A stretch of 64,000 nt of DNA from Phytohabitans houttuyneae. GTDB lineage: Bacteria > Actinomycetota > Actinomycetes > Mycobacteriales > Micromonosporaceae. This document shows, piece by piece, positions 36,661 through 44,543 of the stretch (position 1 is the first letter of the stretch; each line of letters opens with the position of its first letter). A model generated the notes under the pieces. That model was not told where the DNA came from. It saw nothing but the letters and a program-made list of their open reading frames with translations, and made no database searches. The translations under genes were made by a program, and so were the position numbers. The stretch covers positions 1,417,001 to 1,481,000 of the forward strand of contig NZ_BLPF01000001.1 in the NCBI RefSeq assembly GCF_011764425.1, given 5' to 3'.

Positions 36661-37474
36661 CTAAGGCGAACCCGTCAGGGACGCCGACCAGGTCGCCGGC
36701 CGCTCGCGCTCGGCGCCGGGGACGCGGACCAGCCCGTCCGCGATCAGCTCGGCCTCCGCCCTGCCGTACCTGCCCCGCACGCTCACCCGCGCCCGGACAC
36801 CGCCGAGGTCGTACACGACGAGGGTTTTCGCCCTGGCGGCCCAGGCGGTCCGGCCGCCTTCCATCGGCACGAGGTCCTCGGGGAAGGTGAGGGGCGCCGC
36901 GGGGTCGCCGCCCAGAAACAGGTCGATGCCGGAGGTGCCGTCGACGAACCGGAGCATCACGCCGGGCTGCCACTCCGGCTCGTACACCACGGACGGGCTC
37001 AGGCCGCAGCTGATCAGCTTCGCGCCGGGTGGCAGCGCCGTCACCCGTACCGGCGTGAGGCAGCGGGCACGGCGGTCGAAGCGGACCGCCTCGGCGACCG
37101 CGAGCGTGTCCGCCGCCGTGAGCCCGTCGCCGAGCACGGACGCCTCCATGCCCTCGGCCGGCGACCAGCGCGGCTCGTGGCTCCTGCCCTCGGCGTCGAG
37201 CGGGGTGAGCCAGCCGGGCCGGCCGTGGACGCTGGCGGCGGTCGGCGTGGCGACGTGGTCGCTCGGCGCCGCCACCACGAGTTGCGGGCGTTGACCAGCA
37301 TGCGCCGCAGGTAGAGGTCCGGCTGGTCGGCGCGGCTGATCCGCGACCACCGCGGTACGCCCTGGCCAGCACGTCCTGGACCAGGTCCTCGGCCCGGTGC
37401 ACGTCGCCGACGAGCAGCCGCGCCAGCCGGACCAGCGCAGGCCCGCGCGTGAGGACGTACTCCTCGAACGTCAC
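36661..37474 (-). pseudogene. Remnant of a SigE-family sigma factor fused to the end of its downstream membrane protein
   Basis: GTG 37474 begins sigma region 2 (VTFEEYVLTRGPALVRLARL, VHRAEDLVQDVLARAYR). After a one-base loss near 37350 it continues SRISRADQPDLYLRRMLVNA with RNSWWRRR, the SigE-family hallmark. Region 4 is missing. The sequence passes near 37280 directly into SDHVATPTAASVHGRPGWLT and a 200-residue extracytoplasmic-type domain ending WSASLTGSP, which resembles the outer part of membrane proteins often encoded after such sigma genes. An internal deletion joining two genes is the simplest reading. The product cannot act as a normal sigma factor. Confidence 0.65.
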
Positions 37475-37527
37475 ACCCTGACAGACGCACCGGAACACCC
37501 CACCCGTTGACGCGGGGATGGGATCGG

Positions 37528-38157
37528 TCAGAAGGTCTTGGCAAGGTCGCGGGCGCGCGCGTGGGCGCTCCGCCGCCCGGGGTCGGCGTCGGCGACCGCC
37601 AGGTTGGGGCGGAAGAAGATCTCTTCGACGTCGGTGATGCCGGCCCAGCGCAGCCAGCCGCCGAAGTAGGGCGCCTGGAAGTCGTTTCCGAACGAGGGCG
37701 GGCGGCCCTCGCCGTACACCGCGCTGGTGTAGATGACCGCGGCCTTGCGCCCGGTCAGCAGCCCGGTGTAGCCGCGCTCGGGGTCGAACGAGAACACCAT
37801 GCCGGGCTGGCTGACCACGTCGATGAGCTGCTTGAGGATGTACGGCACGCCGGCGTTCCACATCGGCACGCTGAAGAGGTAGCGGTCCGCGGCGGCGAAG
37901 CGCGCGAACGTCTCCCCGGCCCGCCGCCACGCGACGGCCTGGTCGCCTTCCGGGTCCGCGCCCGCGAAGACCGCCATCTTCGCGGCGGCGGCGTCGGGCC
38001 CGAAAGGCGGCAGGGCACCCTCGTCCCACAGGTTCCAGCTCTCGACGTGGTCGTCCGGGTGGCTTTCCCGGTACGTCTCGAGGAACGTCTCGGCGATCGC
38101 GAGGGACTCGGACCGGGCGCCACGGGGTGACGAGGAGATGTGCAGAAGGGTGGTCAT
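37528..38157 (-). CDS. azoR: FMN-dependent NADH-azoreductase
   Basis: 209 residues from ATG 38157 behind GGAGG. Flavodoxin-like fold with phosphate-binding loop ISSSPRGARSESLA, FSVPMWNAGVPYILKQLIDV and GRKAAVIYTSAVYGEG, the AzoR pattern. Reduces azo bonds and quinones with NADH and probably protects from electrophiles. A TetR gene is divergent across 36 bases and two copies of the same operator (38178-38189 and 38212-38223) lie there, so azoR is very likely repressed by that protein and induced by quinone-like compounds. Confidence 0.92.
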   Translation of the reverse strand: MTTLLHISSSPRGARSESLAIAETFLETYRESHPDDHVESWNLWDEGALPPFGPDAAAAKMAVFAGADPEGDQAVAWRRAGETFARFAAADRYLFSVPMWNAGVPYILKQLIDVVSQPGMVFSFDPERGYTGLLTGRKAAVIYTSAVYGEGRPPSFGNDFQAPYFGGWLRWAGITDVEEIFFRPNLAVADADPGRRSAHARARDLAKTF

Positions 38158-38177
38158 CGCGCGTCCTCCACAGAATT

Positions 38178-38189
38178 GGACTACAGTCC
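38178..38189. promoter_or_regulatory. TetR operator 1, between azoR and tetR
   Basis: Perfect palindrome GGACT-AC-AGTCC in the 36-base gap between the divergent start codons. It matches a widespread TetR operator type (GGACTGTAGTCC-like) controlling azoreductase genes. Confidence 0.7.
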
Positions 38190-38193
38190 GGTT

Positions 38194-38847
38194 ATGGCTT
38201 CGGACGCTACCGGACCGCAGTCCGTTTCCGCCAGCGGCGTGGACGAGCTGCACGTGTTGCGCTCGTCACCGCCCCGCGAGCGGGCCGACGCTGCCCGCAA
38301 CCGCGCGGCCGTGCTGGACGCCGCGGCGACGCTCTTCCGCGAGCACGGGGTGGCCGCGGTGTCGATGGACGCGGTCGCGGCGGCCGCGGGCGTGGGCAAG
38401 GGCACGCTGTTCCGGCGGTTCGGCGACAAGGCGGGCCTGGCCGTCGCCCTGCTCGACGCCCGCGAGCGGGAGCTGCAGGACGCGATCCTCACCGGCCCCG
38501 CCCCGCTCGGACCCGGCCGGCCCGGCGACGAGCCGGCGCGCGGCGAGCGGCTGGCCGCGTTCGTCGAGGCGTACCTCACGTACGCCTTGGACCACCTCGA
38601 CCTGCTCCGGATGTCGGAGACCGGTTCGGCCGGCGCGCGCTACCGGATCGGGGCGTACCGCTTCTGGCACCGCCACGTGGCGCTGCTGCTGGCCCACCGC
38701 GCCGACCCGGACGCCGACGCCCACACGCTGCTCGCGCCGCTCGCCGCCGAGCACCTGCGCGCCGTCGTGGCCGAGGTGGGCGCCGAGCGGGTGCGCGGAG
38801 CGATGCGCGCCCTGGTCAGAGACATAGCCTGTGCCGCACCTGGGTAG
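38194..38847 (+). CDS. TetR-family transcriptional regulator
   Basis: 217 residues. N-terminal HTH: NRAAVLDAAATLFREHGVAA with recognition helix VAAAAGVGKGTLFRRFGDKA. The C-terminal ligand domain contains LTYALDHLDLLRMSETGSAG and YRFWHRHVALLLAHR. A 25-residue extension precedes the usual start of the HTH. Divergent from azoR; one operator copy lies before and one just after its start codon, so strong autorepression is expected. Confidence 0.93.
   Translation: MASDATGPQSVSASGVDELHVLRSSPPRERADAARNRAAVLDAAATLFREHGVAAVSMDAVAAAAGVGKGTLFRRFGDKAGLAVALLDARERELQDAILTGPAPLGPGRPGDEPARGERLAAFVEAYLTYALDHLDLLRMSETGSAGARYRIGAYRFWHRHVALLLAHRADPDADAHTLLAPLAAEHLRAVVAEVGAERVRGAMRALVRDIACAAPG
38212..38223. promoter_or_regulatory. 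TetR operator 2, inside the start of tetR
   Basis: GGACCGCAGTCC, identical to operator 1 at 10 of 12 positions, 34 bases from it (about three helical turns). Located in codons 7-10 of the regulator gene. Confidence 0.5.
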
Positions 38848-38856
38848 TTGCTGGCC

Positions 38857-39099
38857 ATGACCGCAAAGCAGAGGACAGACCTACCAAAGAGCGCGTACGC
38901 GTTTCCGCGCGTCCGCAAGGAGCCGCTCAACGACGCCTCACACGTCCGCAACGCGATCGCCCGCTTCGACCAGGTGCAGGACGTGACGGACGAGGAGCGC
39001 CGCGAGGCGTTCGAGCGGATCCAGCGAGCGGCGAAGAAGTTCGACATCGAGATGTCCGCGGAGCGCTGGCAAGAGCTCGGCAAGCCGTCAAAGAACTGA
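38857..39099 (+). CDS. Small DUF6582-like protein
   Basis: 80 residues. TAKQRTDLPKSAYAFPRVRK then EPLNDASHVRNAIARFDQVQ fits the short DUF6582 pattern (LPxSAFAxP...PxNDxxHARNALAR), with a lysine-rich C-terminal helix. Such proteins are often phage- or stress-associated, but function is unknown. ATG 38857, 9 bases after the TetR stop, so it may be cotranscribed. Convergent with the reductase gene, whose stop is only 3 bases away. Confidence 0.75.
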   Translation: MTAKQRTDLPKSAYAFPRVRKEPLNDASHVRNAIARFDQVQDVTDEERREAFERIQRAAKKFDIEMSAERWQELGKPSKN

Positions 39100-39102
39100 T
39101 AA

Positions 39103-39741
39103 TCACCGGACCACGCGGTACCGCAGGTGGGTGACGCCCGGCGCGTCGACGACCCGTACGAGGTCGAGCTCGACGCGCTCGGTGCCGAGGTGGTCGAAGA
39201 GGCGGACGCCGGCACCGAGCAGTACCGGCACGAGGTGGATCTGGATCTCGTCCAGCAAGCCCTCGCGCAGGCACGCCTGCGGCGCGGCCGCGCCCATCAG
39301 GCTCACGTGCCGGTCGCCGGCCACCGCCTTGGCCTGCTCGACCGCGCTGGCCACCCCGTCCGTGACGAACGTGTACGCGCTCTCCCCGCTGGGCACGCTG
39401 TCCGGCACGCGGTGGGTGACCACGAAGAGCGGCACGCCGGGCACCGGGCCGTTGCCGCCCCAGGCGCCGGCGATGTCGTACGTGCGGCGCCCCGTCACGA
39501 CCGCGCCGCCGGACTCGGCCAGTTCTTCGAACACCTCGGCGCTGGCGGCGGAGAGCGCGAACGGCGGCACCCGCACTCCCCGCGCGGCCGCCTCCGCGTA
39601 CGGGCGGATCGGCCGGTCACCGTCGAAGTACCAGTCGAACAGCCGCGCGCCGCCCTCGCCGAGCGGTAGGTCCTGCCCGTCGTTCGCGCCGGCGATGAAG
39701 CCGTCCACCGACATCGTCAGCGCGACGATCACCTTGGCCAT
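39103..39741 (-). CDS. Dihydrofolate reductase / RibD C-terminal family protein
   Basis: 212 residues. RibD_C fold: start VIVALTMSVDGFIAGANDGQ, SGGAVVTGRRTYDIAGAW (NADPH loop), HVSLMGAAAPQACLREGLLD, EIQIHLVPVLLGAGVRLFDH. These stand-alone proteins are common in actinobacteria and probably reduce a pterin- or pyrimidine-like substrate with NADPH; the true substrate is unknown. ATG 39741 is preceded by GAGGAGAAGACG, an excellent ribosome site. Confidence 0.9.
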   Translation of the reverse strand: MAKVIVALTMSVDGFIAGANDGQDLPLGEGGARLFDWYFDGDRPIRPYAEAAARGVRVPPFALSAASAEVFEELAESGGAVVTGRRTYDIAGAWGGNGPVPGVPLFVVTHRVPDSVPSGESAYTFVTDGVASAVEQAKAVAGDRHVSLMGAAAPQACLREGLLDEIQIHLVPVLLGAGVRLFDHLGTERVELDLVRVVDAPGVTHLRYRVVR

Positions 39742-39877
39742 CGTCTTCTCCTCTCGACCTCATCCTCACCCGGTACGTCGGAGCCGGCGGTGGGCAACGG
39801 ACATCGCGGCGGGAGAAAATCGGCGGATGGCTGGCCGATCGTGCACGAGTTTCTGCGCCGCGCCGCGCCGCAGGGCG

Positions 39878-40765
39878 TCAGCGGCGCGCCACGAGGCTGA
39901 GTGAGCGGTCAGCCAGGCCGATCCGCAGGCGCTGCCCCCAGCCCAGCTCCAGATGGTCGCTCTCCAGGCCGTCGGCGAACGCGACGAGCCGCTCCGACTC
40001 GCTGGTCAGCTCCAGCCACTCCGGACCGGCAAGCAGCCCGCGGGTCAGCGTGGTGCCGGTGGCCGGCGAGGGCCACGCCTCGCGGATGAACCAGCACAGC
40101 GCGGTCTCGGTCGGCCCCGGCAGCGCGGGCGCCCCGGCCAGCGCACGCGCGATCGACGCGCACCACCCGGTGGCTCCCGTGCCCGTGCCGACGACGACGC
40201 CGGAGGAGGACTGCCGCTCGCAGTCGCCGCCGGCCGTGCCGAGCACGTAACGCGCGGACTGGTGGCTCGGGTGTCCGATGTAGACCTCGTTCAGCCCGTA
40301 CAGCCGCTGGCCGTCGTCGAGCTCGGCGACCACCATGGCACGGTGCTCGACCGGCAGCTCGCGGCGCAGCAGCGCGGCCACGGCGGCCGGCGGGTGCTGG
40401 GCCAGCACGCCGGGGTTGCGCTCCGGCTCGGGGTTGACGCCGATGACGGGCTGGCCGTCCAGGTACTTGGCGACGTTGGCCACCAGGCCGTCCTGCCCCA
40501 CGGCGAGCACCACGTCCTCCGGTCCGAAGAGGAAGCGCGGCAGGTCGTCGCGGTCGACGTGGCCGCGGCGCCAATCGGGTGGTACGGCCGCGCCGACCGT
40601 GGTCAGCGCGGCCGCCTGCGCCTCGTGCCGGCGCCGCACCTCGGCGAGGTCGCGGCCGCGCTGGCGCAGGAAGTACCCGGCCGCGCCGAGGGTGCCGTGA
40701 CGGGCCAGCAGCTCGTCAAGCTCGCTGCGGCGCGTCACGGTCACCACCCGCGGCGGGAGCGTCAT
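39878..40765 (-). CDS. NAD kinase-like protein (ATP-NAD/AcoX family)
   Basis: 295 residues. The central fold has the NAD-kinase pattern: FLFGPEDVVLAVGQDGLVAN (GxDG loop, here with Gln), PVIGVNPEPERNPGVLAQHP, YGLNEVYIGHPSHQSARYVL (NE motif) and SSGVVVGTGTGATGWCASIA. It is longer at the N-terminus than typical NAD kinases and lacks the exact GGDG motif, so it may phosphorylate another dinucleotide or act as a sensor. ATG 40765 overlaps the SPFH stop (ATGA), so both are made together. I am sure of the fold, not of the substrate. Confidence 0.82.
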   Translation of the reverse strand: MTLPPRVVTVTRRSELDELLARHGTLGAAGYFLRQRGRDLAEVRRRHEAQAAALTTVGAAVPPDWRRGHVDRDDLPRFLFGPEDVVLAVGQDGLVANVAKYLDGQPVIGVNPEPERNPGVLAQHPPAAVAALLRRELPVEHRAMVVAELDDGQRLYGLNEVYIGHPSHQSARYVLGTAGGDCERQSSSGVVVGTGTGATGWCASIARALAGAPALPGPTETALCWFIREAWPSPATGTTLTRGLLAGPEWLELTSESERLVAFADGLESDHLELGWGQRLRIGLADRSLSLVARR

Positions 40766-41787
40766 CGCTCGCCGTGCCCGTTGGCCAAGCGGCCGACCAG
40801 CTTCGTCACCACGTCCGGCGTGATGGTCAGCTCACCGATCTGCGGGAGCTGGCCGGCCAGCTTTTCCAGCGCGAGGGCGTAGAGGACCGACTCGGGGACG
40901 TCGCGGTAGGCGGCCAGCCGGGCGACCTCCGCCTCCGCCGAGGCGAGGCCGACCGCGCGGAGACCGTCGGCACGGGCCTGCTCGCGCACCCGCTCCGAGT
41001 CGGCCGCGAGCCGTGCGCGATCGGTCTGCCCCTGGCTGGTGACGAGCTTGGCCGCCGACTCCAGCTCGGCCGTGCGGCGGTCGTTGGCGCCGCGCTGCTC
41101 GACCAACTGCTGCTCGCGGCGGGCCAGCTCGATCTTGCTTTGCAGCTCGTTTTCCGCGATCGCCCGCTCCTGCTCGACGGCGATCGCGCGGCGCGCGTAG
41201 GTGGCCCGGTCGGCCTCCTGCTGCACCGACTCCCGGGTCGGCGTCTGCAGCGCCCGCTCGACGTCCGGCTCGGGGCGGATCGCGACCACCCGCGACGAGA
41301 CCACGCTCGTGCCGATCTCGGCGAGCCGCTGGTCACCGGCGAGGGCCGACGCCACCGCCTCGCGGAGGGTGGCGATGTCAGCCAGCGCCTCGGTGAGCGG
41401 CACCCGGGCGAGCAGGTCGAGCGCGGGCTGCTGGGCCAACTCGGCCAGCAGCGTGGCGACCTGGTCGAGCGGCTGTCCGCGCCACCCGCCGCGGAGCGGG
41501 TCGATGGAGAAGTCGAGCCGGGTGGCGGCCAGCGCCGGGTCGCCCATCCGGTAGGTGACCGTGGCCTGCACGGTCACGTCCGCGAAGTCGGCCGTGCGGG
41601 CGTGGAACAGCAGCGGCAGCTCGCGGTCGTCGACCGGCACCTCGGAGATCACCGCGTTCAGCGGCCGGTACCAGAACGACGTGCCCACTCCCTCGTGCCG
41701 CACCCGCCCGCGGACGACGTGCCGCACGTAGGCCGTCGGCGCCCCGCGCAGGTGCCGCAGGAACAGTCTTCTCGTGATGTCGGCCAT
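40762..41787 (-). CDS. SPFH (band 7) domain protein
   Basis: 341 residues from ATG 41787 behind GGAGGG. The SPFH domain covers about 25-190 (SFWYRPLNAVISEVPVDDRE, ARTADFADVTVQATVTYRM). A long coiled coil rich in Glu/Arg/Gln follows (AIAVEQERAIAENELQSKIE to ADSERVREQARADG), then a globular end. There is no membrane helix at the start, so it is probably a peripheral scaffold protein. Coupled to the NAD-kinase-like gene. Its promoter overlaps a strong palindrome, indicating a dedicated repressor. Confidence 0.88.
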   Translation of the reverse strand: MADITRRLFLRHLRGAPTAYVRHVVRGRVRHEGVGTSFWYRPLNAVISEVPVDDRELPLLFHARTADFADVTVQATVTYRMGDPALAATRLDFSIDPLRGGWRGQPLDQVATLLAELAQQPALDLLARVPLTEALADIATLREAVASALAGDQRLAEIGTSVVSSRVVAIRPEPDVERALQTPTRESVQQEADRATYARRAIAVEQERAIAENELQSKIELARREQQLVEQRGANDRRTAELESAAKLVTSQGQTDRARLAADSERVREQARADGLRAVGLASAEAEVARLAAYRDVPESVLYALALEKLAGQLPQIGELTITPDVVTKLVGRLANGHGER

Positions 41788-41801
41788 CCCGACCCTCCTC
41801 T

Positions 41802-41845
41802 TTATCGTCGCCATGACGATAAGCATCGAGGAGACTTTTCGTCAA
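41802..41845 (-). promoter_or_regulatory. Promoter and 21-base operator of the SPFH/NAD-kinase-like operon
   Basis: TTGACG (41845-41840), an 18-base spacer and TATCGT (41821-41816) form a good promoter. The perfect inverted repeat TTATCGTC-GCCAT-GACGATAA (41802-41822) covers the -10 box and start region. A further half-like TTATCGCC lies upstream near 41850. The NAD-related gene suggests a cofactor-sensing repressor such as an NrtR-type protein, but this is a guess. Confidence 0.65.
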
Positions 41846-41871
41846 GGTGGCGATAATCTCCATACGAAACT

Positions 41872-41908
41872 GGCCGGGCCTCTCTCCGGGGGGAGTGGAG
41901 AGGCCCGG
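41872..41908 (-). terminator. Strong hairpin terminator after the secreted GLFQQRP protein gene
   Basis: 14-base perfect stem (41872-41885 with 41895-41908; arm GGCCGGGCCTCTCC), 9-base loop, located 26 bases beyond the stop codon. It insulates the SPFH promoter from upstream transcription. Confidence 0.8.
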
Positions 41909-41934
41909 CCAGGGGTCTGGTTATGCGGAGAGGG

Positions 41935-42543
41935 TCAGCTCTTCCAGTGCTCGGCCACGATCTTCGCGGCCTGCGACTCCCACTGCGCGTAGTGGAACGG
42001 GAACGCCGACACCTGCACCGCCTGCGCGGCGTCGGTCAGCGGCATGTCACGCCAACCGTCCACGTTCTTCAGCGCGGACAGGAACGCGATCGTCGCGTAC
42101 TCCGGATCGGTGATCTGCGACACCGAACCCCAACCCGCCGACGGCCGCTGCTGGAACAGCCCCTGCGAGTCATGGTCGTTCAGCTCACCCAGATGACCCA
42201 GGTTCTCCAACTTGGACTCCTGCAACGCAGTGGCGATCGCCACCACAGCCGCACGCTCGTCCAAGCCAGCCTTCTTCGTCGCCGCCATAATCGCCTTCGC
42301 GTTCGTCACCTGCTCACCCGAAAGCCCGATGTACGACTGCTTGCCCTGCACACCGTGCGGGATCAGCTTCGCCATGCTCGGCTTGTCCGAACCGACCTGC
42401 GCCACCGCGACCATCGGCGACTTCGCCGCCTGAGCCGGCTGCGCCGGCGAAGCAAGCGCGGCCGTCGACGGACCGATCAGCACGCCACCGGCGAACGCGA
42501 AACCCGCGACCGCGGTAACCGTCTTACGCAGCATCGTGTTCAT
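41935..42543 (-). CDS. Secreted protein with GLFQQRPS motif (lysozyme-like fold, probable cell-wall-active)
   Basis: 202 residues. Signal peptide (MLRKTVTAVAGFAFAGGVLI ... ALASPAQPA), then a compact domain: LSGEQVTNAKAIMAATKKAG, VVAIATALQESKLENLGH, NDHDSQGLFQQRPSAGWGSV, ITDPEYATIAFLSALKNVDG. The ALQES and GLFQQRPSxGWG pattern is shared by many secreted actinobacterial proteins with a lysozyme/transglycosylase-like fold; the Glu of ALQES is the likely catalytic residue. ATG 42543; a second Met (42534) is possible. Codons are somewhat less GC-biased than in neighbouring genes, often a sign of high expression or special codon choice. A long leader (TTGACA at 42646-42641) carries two small hairpins. 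Confidence 0.82.
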   Translation of the reverse strand: MNTMLRKTVTAVAGFAFAGGVLIGPSTAALASPAQPAQAAKSPMVAVAQVGSDKPSMAKLIPHGVQGKQSYIGLSGEQVTNAKAIMAATKKAGLDERAAVVAIATALQESKLENLGHLGELNDHDSQGLFQQRPSAGWGSVSQITDPEYATIAFLSALKNVDGWRDMPLTDAAQAVQVSAFPFHYAQWESQAAKIVAEHWKS

Positions 42544-42579
42544 GCTCGACAACTCCAATCCAGGGGGATGCGCACACGC

Positions 42580-42646
42580 GCACAGCACCTTGTGGGTGCC
42601 TCGGGAAAAGGGGATGTGGACGCACATCGGCGCCGGGGATTGTCAA
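42580..42646 (-). promoter_or_regulatory. Leader region of the secreted protein gene: TTGACA box and two hairpins
   Basis: TTGACA at 42646-42641 is a -35 candidate without a clear -10. Downstream are GATGTG/CACATC (42613-42628, 4-base loop) and GCACC/GGTGC (near 42585-42600). I compared it with the c-di-AMP (ydaO) riboswitch, which often precedes such genes in actinobacteria, but its conserved blocks are missing. Nothing else was seen in the 293-base gap. Confidence 0.3.
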
Positions 42647-42836
42647 CGACCCCTACTCGCGGGTAATTCCGCCGGATGGTGGCCGTCACATGACCGGGCG
42701 CCGCTCGTCCGTGAGCCGCCTGCATAACGACGCCGGGCCGCGCGCCATTCCGCCGGACAACCGGATTGTGGCCCCACGCAACGCTTTCACGCCGGAACCG
42801 GACGCCGGGCGCGCCGCGGACATCGGCCGCGTGACG

Positions 42837-43874
42837 TCAGCGCAGGGTCATGCGGAAGGCGGAGCCGTTGCCTTCCGGGCCGGGTGAGGTCACTGTGACA
42901 TCACCGCCGTGCGCCCGCGCGATCTGGCTGGCTATCGGCAGTCCGAGGCCGGTGCCGGACTCGCCGCCGCTCCAGAACCGTTCGAAAATCCGCTCCTGCT
43001 CGGCGGCTGGTACGCCGGGGCCGCGGTCGGTGACGGTGACGGCCACCCGATCGGGTTCCTGCTCGATGTGGACGTCCACTGTGGAGCCGGCCGGTGCGTG
43101 GCGGGTCGCGTTGTCGAGGAGGTTGGAGATGGCACGCCGTACCGTCGGCTCGTCCACCCGGCACACGACGGCGGGCGGGCCGGCGACGGCGACCGTCACA
43201 CCGCGGGCCGCCGCCACCGCGCCGGCGTCCACGACCACGCCGCGCACGACGGACATCAGGTCGACCGGCCGGCGGTCGAGGGTGCGCGCCCGACCGCGCG
43301 CGTCGACGAGCAGCTCCTCCACCGTCCGCTGTAGACGGTCGGCGGCCGCCTTGGCGCGTTCGAGCCCTTGGCGGTAGACCTCGACGGTGGGTGCCGGGTG
43401 GGCGAGCAGCACCTCCGCGTTCGTCATCAGGACCGACAGCGGCAGGCGCAGCTCGTGGCTTGTCTCCTCGACGAGGTGCCGCTGCACCCGCGCCGCGGCC
43501 TCGAGGCGGTCGAGCATCGCGTCGAAGGCGGCGGCGAGCGCGGTGACCTCGGCCGGGCCCTCGGCCAGGCCGATACGGCGGCTCAGGTCGGTGGCCTCGA
43601 TGTCCTCGGCGACGGCCCGCACCCGGTGCAGCGGGCGCACGGCGCGACCGGCCCACCACCACGCCGTCGCGGCGGCCACCGGGCCGAGCGCGAGCAGCGT
43701 GGCGAGCGGCCAGCCGGCGAGGTGGCGGGTCGAGGTCGCCGGCTCACCGGTCTCCACCGTGACCTCGGTGTCGGTCGCCAGGATGACGCCGAAGAGCAGC
43801 AGCGCCGGCAGGTAGATGGCGAGGAAGCCGAGGGTCGCGAGCCGCACCCGCAGCGAACGCCACACCCGCGTCAC
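42837..43874 (-). CDS. Sensor histidine kinase
   Basis: 345 residues. Two membrane helices (LGFLAIYLPALLLFGVILAT and LATLLALGPVAAATAWWWAG) flank a very short outer loop (about 20 residues), so it probably senses within the membrane. HAMP domain, then HisKA with phospho-accepting His in EETSHELRLPLSVL (about 140). HATPase: N box NLLDNATRH, G1 DRGPGVP, F FERFW, G2 GTGLGLPIA. GTG 43874 overlaps the response-regulator stop. Last gene of a serine hydrolase-RR-HK operon. Confidence 0.93.
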   Translation of the reverse strand: MTRVWRSLRVRLATLGFLAIYLPALLLFGVILATDTEVTVETGEPATSTRHLAGWPLATLLALGPVAAATAWWWAGRAVRPLHRVRAVAEDIEATDLSRRIGLAEGPAEVTALAAAFDAMLDRLEAAARVQRHLVEETSHELRLPLSVLMTNAEVLLAHPAPTVEVYRQGLERAKAAADRLQRTVEELLVDARGRARTLDRRPVDLMSVVRGVVVDAGAVAAARGVTVAVAGPPAVVCRVDEPTVRRAISNLLDNATRHAPAGSTVDVHIEQEPDRVAVTVTDRGPGVPAAEQERIFERFWSGGESGTGLGLPIASQIARAHGGDVTVTSPGPEGNGSAFRMTLR

Positions 43875-44542
43875 GGCTCGTCCCGCAGCCGGTAGCCGGC
43901 GCCGGCGATCGTGACGATCAGCGGAGGATCGCCCAACTTGCGGCGCAGGCGGCTGAGGATCACCCGCACCGACGCGGTGAACGGGTTGGCGTGCGCGTCC
44001 CACACATGCTCCAGCAGTTCCTCGGCGGACAGGACGCGCCCAGGGTGGTGCATGAAGTATCGCAGCAGGGAGTACTCGCGGGCGGTCAGCTCCAGCTCGG
44101 CGCCGGCCCGCCACGCGCGGTGGGTCGCGAGGTCGAGCACGAGCTCGCCGACCCGCAGCGTGGTGCCGTGCTCGTCCACGCGGCGGGCCAGCGCGCGGAG
44201 CCGGGCGGTGAGCTCGGCGAAGTGGAACGGCTTGACGAGGTAGTCGTCCGCGCCCGCGTCGAGGCCGGCGACCCGGTCCGCGACGCCGTCCCGCGCGGTG
44301 AGCACCAGCAGACGGCGGGGGCGGTGCAGGTCCGGGTCCCGGCCGATGCGGCGCACGAGGTCGAGGCCGTCGCCGTCGGGCAGGCCGAGGTCGAGACACG
44401 CGACGTCGTACGCGGTCGTCCGGAGGTGCTCCTCCGCGCCGCCGCTGGTGCCGGCGACGTCGACCGCGTACGACTCGTTGCGCAGGCCGAGCGCCACGAC
44501 CTCGGCGAGGTCGGCGTCGTCTTCCACCAGGAGGATGCGCAC
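43871..44542 (-). CDS. OmpR-family response regulator
   Basis: 223 residues. Receiver: acidic pocket VEDDADL, phospho-Asp in CLDLGLPDGDG (about 50), switch Thr in LVLTARDG, Lys in LVKPFHFAEL. The C-terminal winged helix starts near LRVGELVLDLATHRAWRAGA and ends GAGYRLRDEP (trans_reg_C). Starts one base after the serine hydrolase stop and overlaps the kinase. Likely controls its own operon, i.e. the wall- or beta-lactam-related serine hydrolase. Confidence 0.95.
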   Translation of the reverse strand: MRILLVEDDADLAEVVALGLRNESYAVDVAGTSGGAEEHLRTTAYDVACLDLGLPDGDGLDLVRRIGRDPDLHRPRRLLVLTARDGVADRVAGLDAGADDYLVKPFHFAELTARLRALARRVDEHGTTLRVGELVLDLATHRAWRAGAELELTAREYSLLRYFMHHPGRVLSAEELLEHVWDAHANPFTASVRVILSRLRRKLGDPPLIVTIAGAGYRLRDEP

Positions 44543-44543
44543 G

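Noticed and set aside
39742-39877. Small gene between the RibD-like and NAD-kinase-like genes
   Set aside because: No start with ribosome site or family-like peptide was found in the 136 bases.
42544-42836. Possible c-di-AMP (ydaO) riboswitch before a secreted cell-wall-type gene
   Set aside because: The location is typical, but the conserved sequence blocks are not present; only two small hairpins were found.
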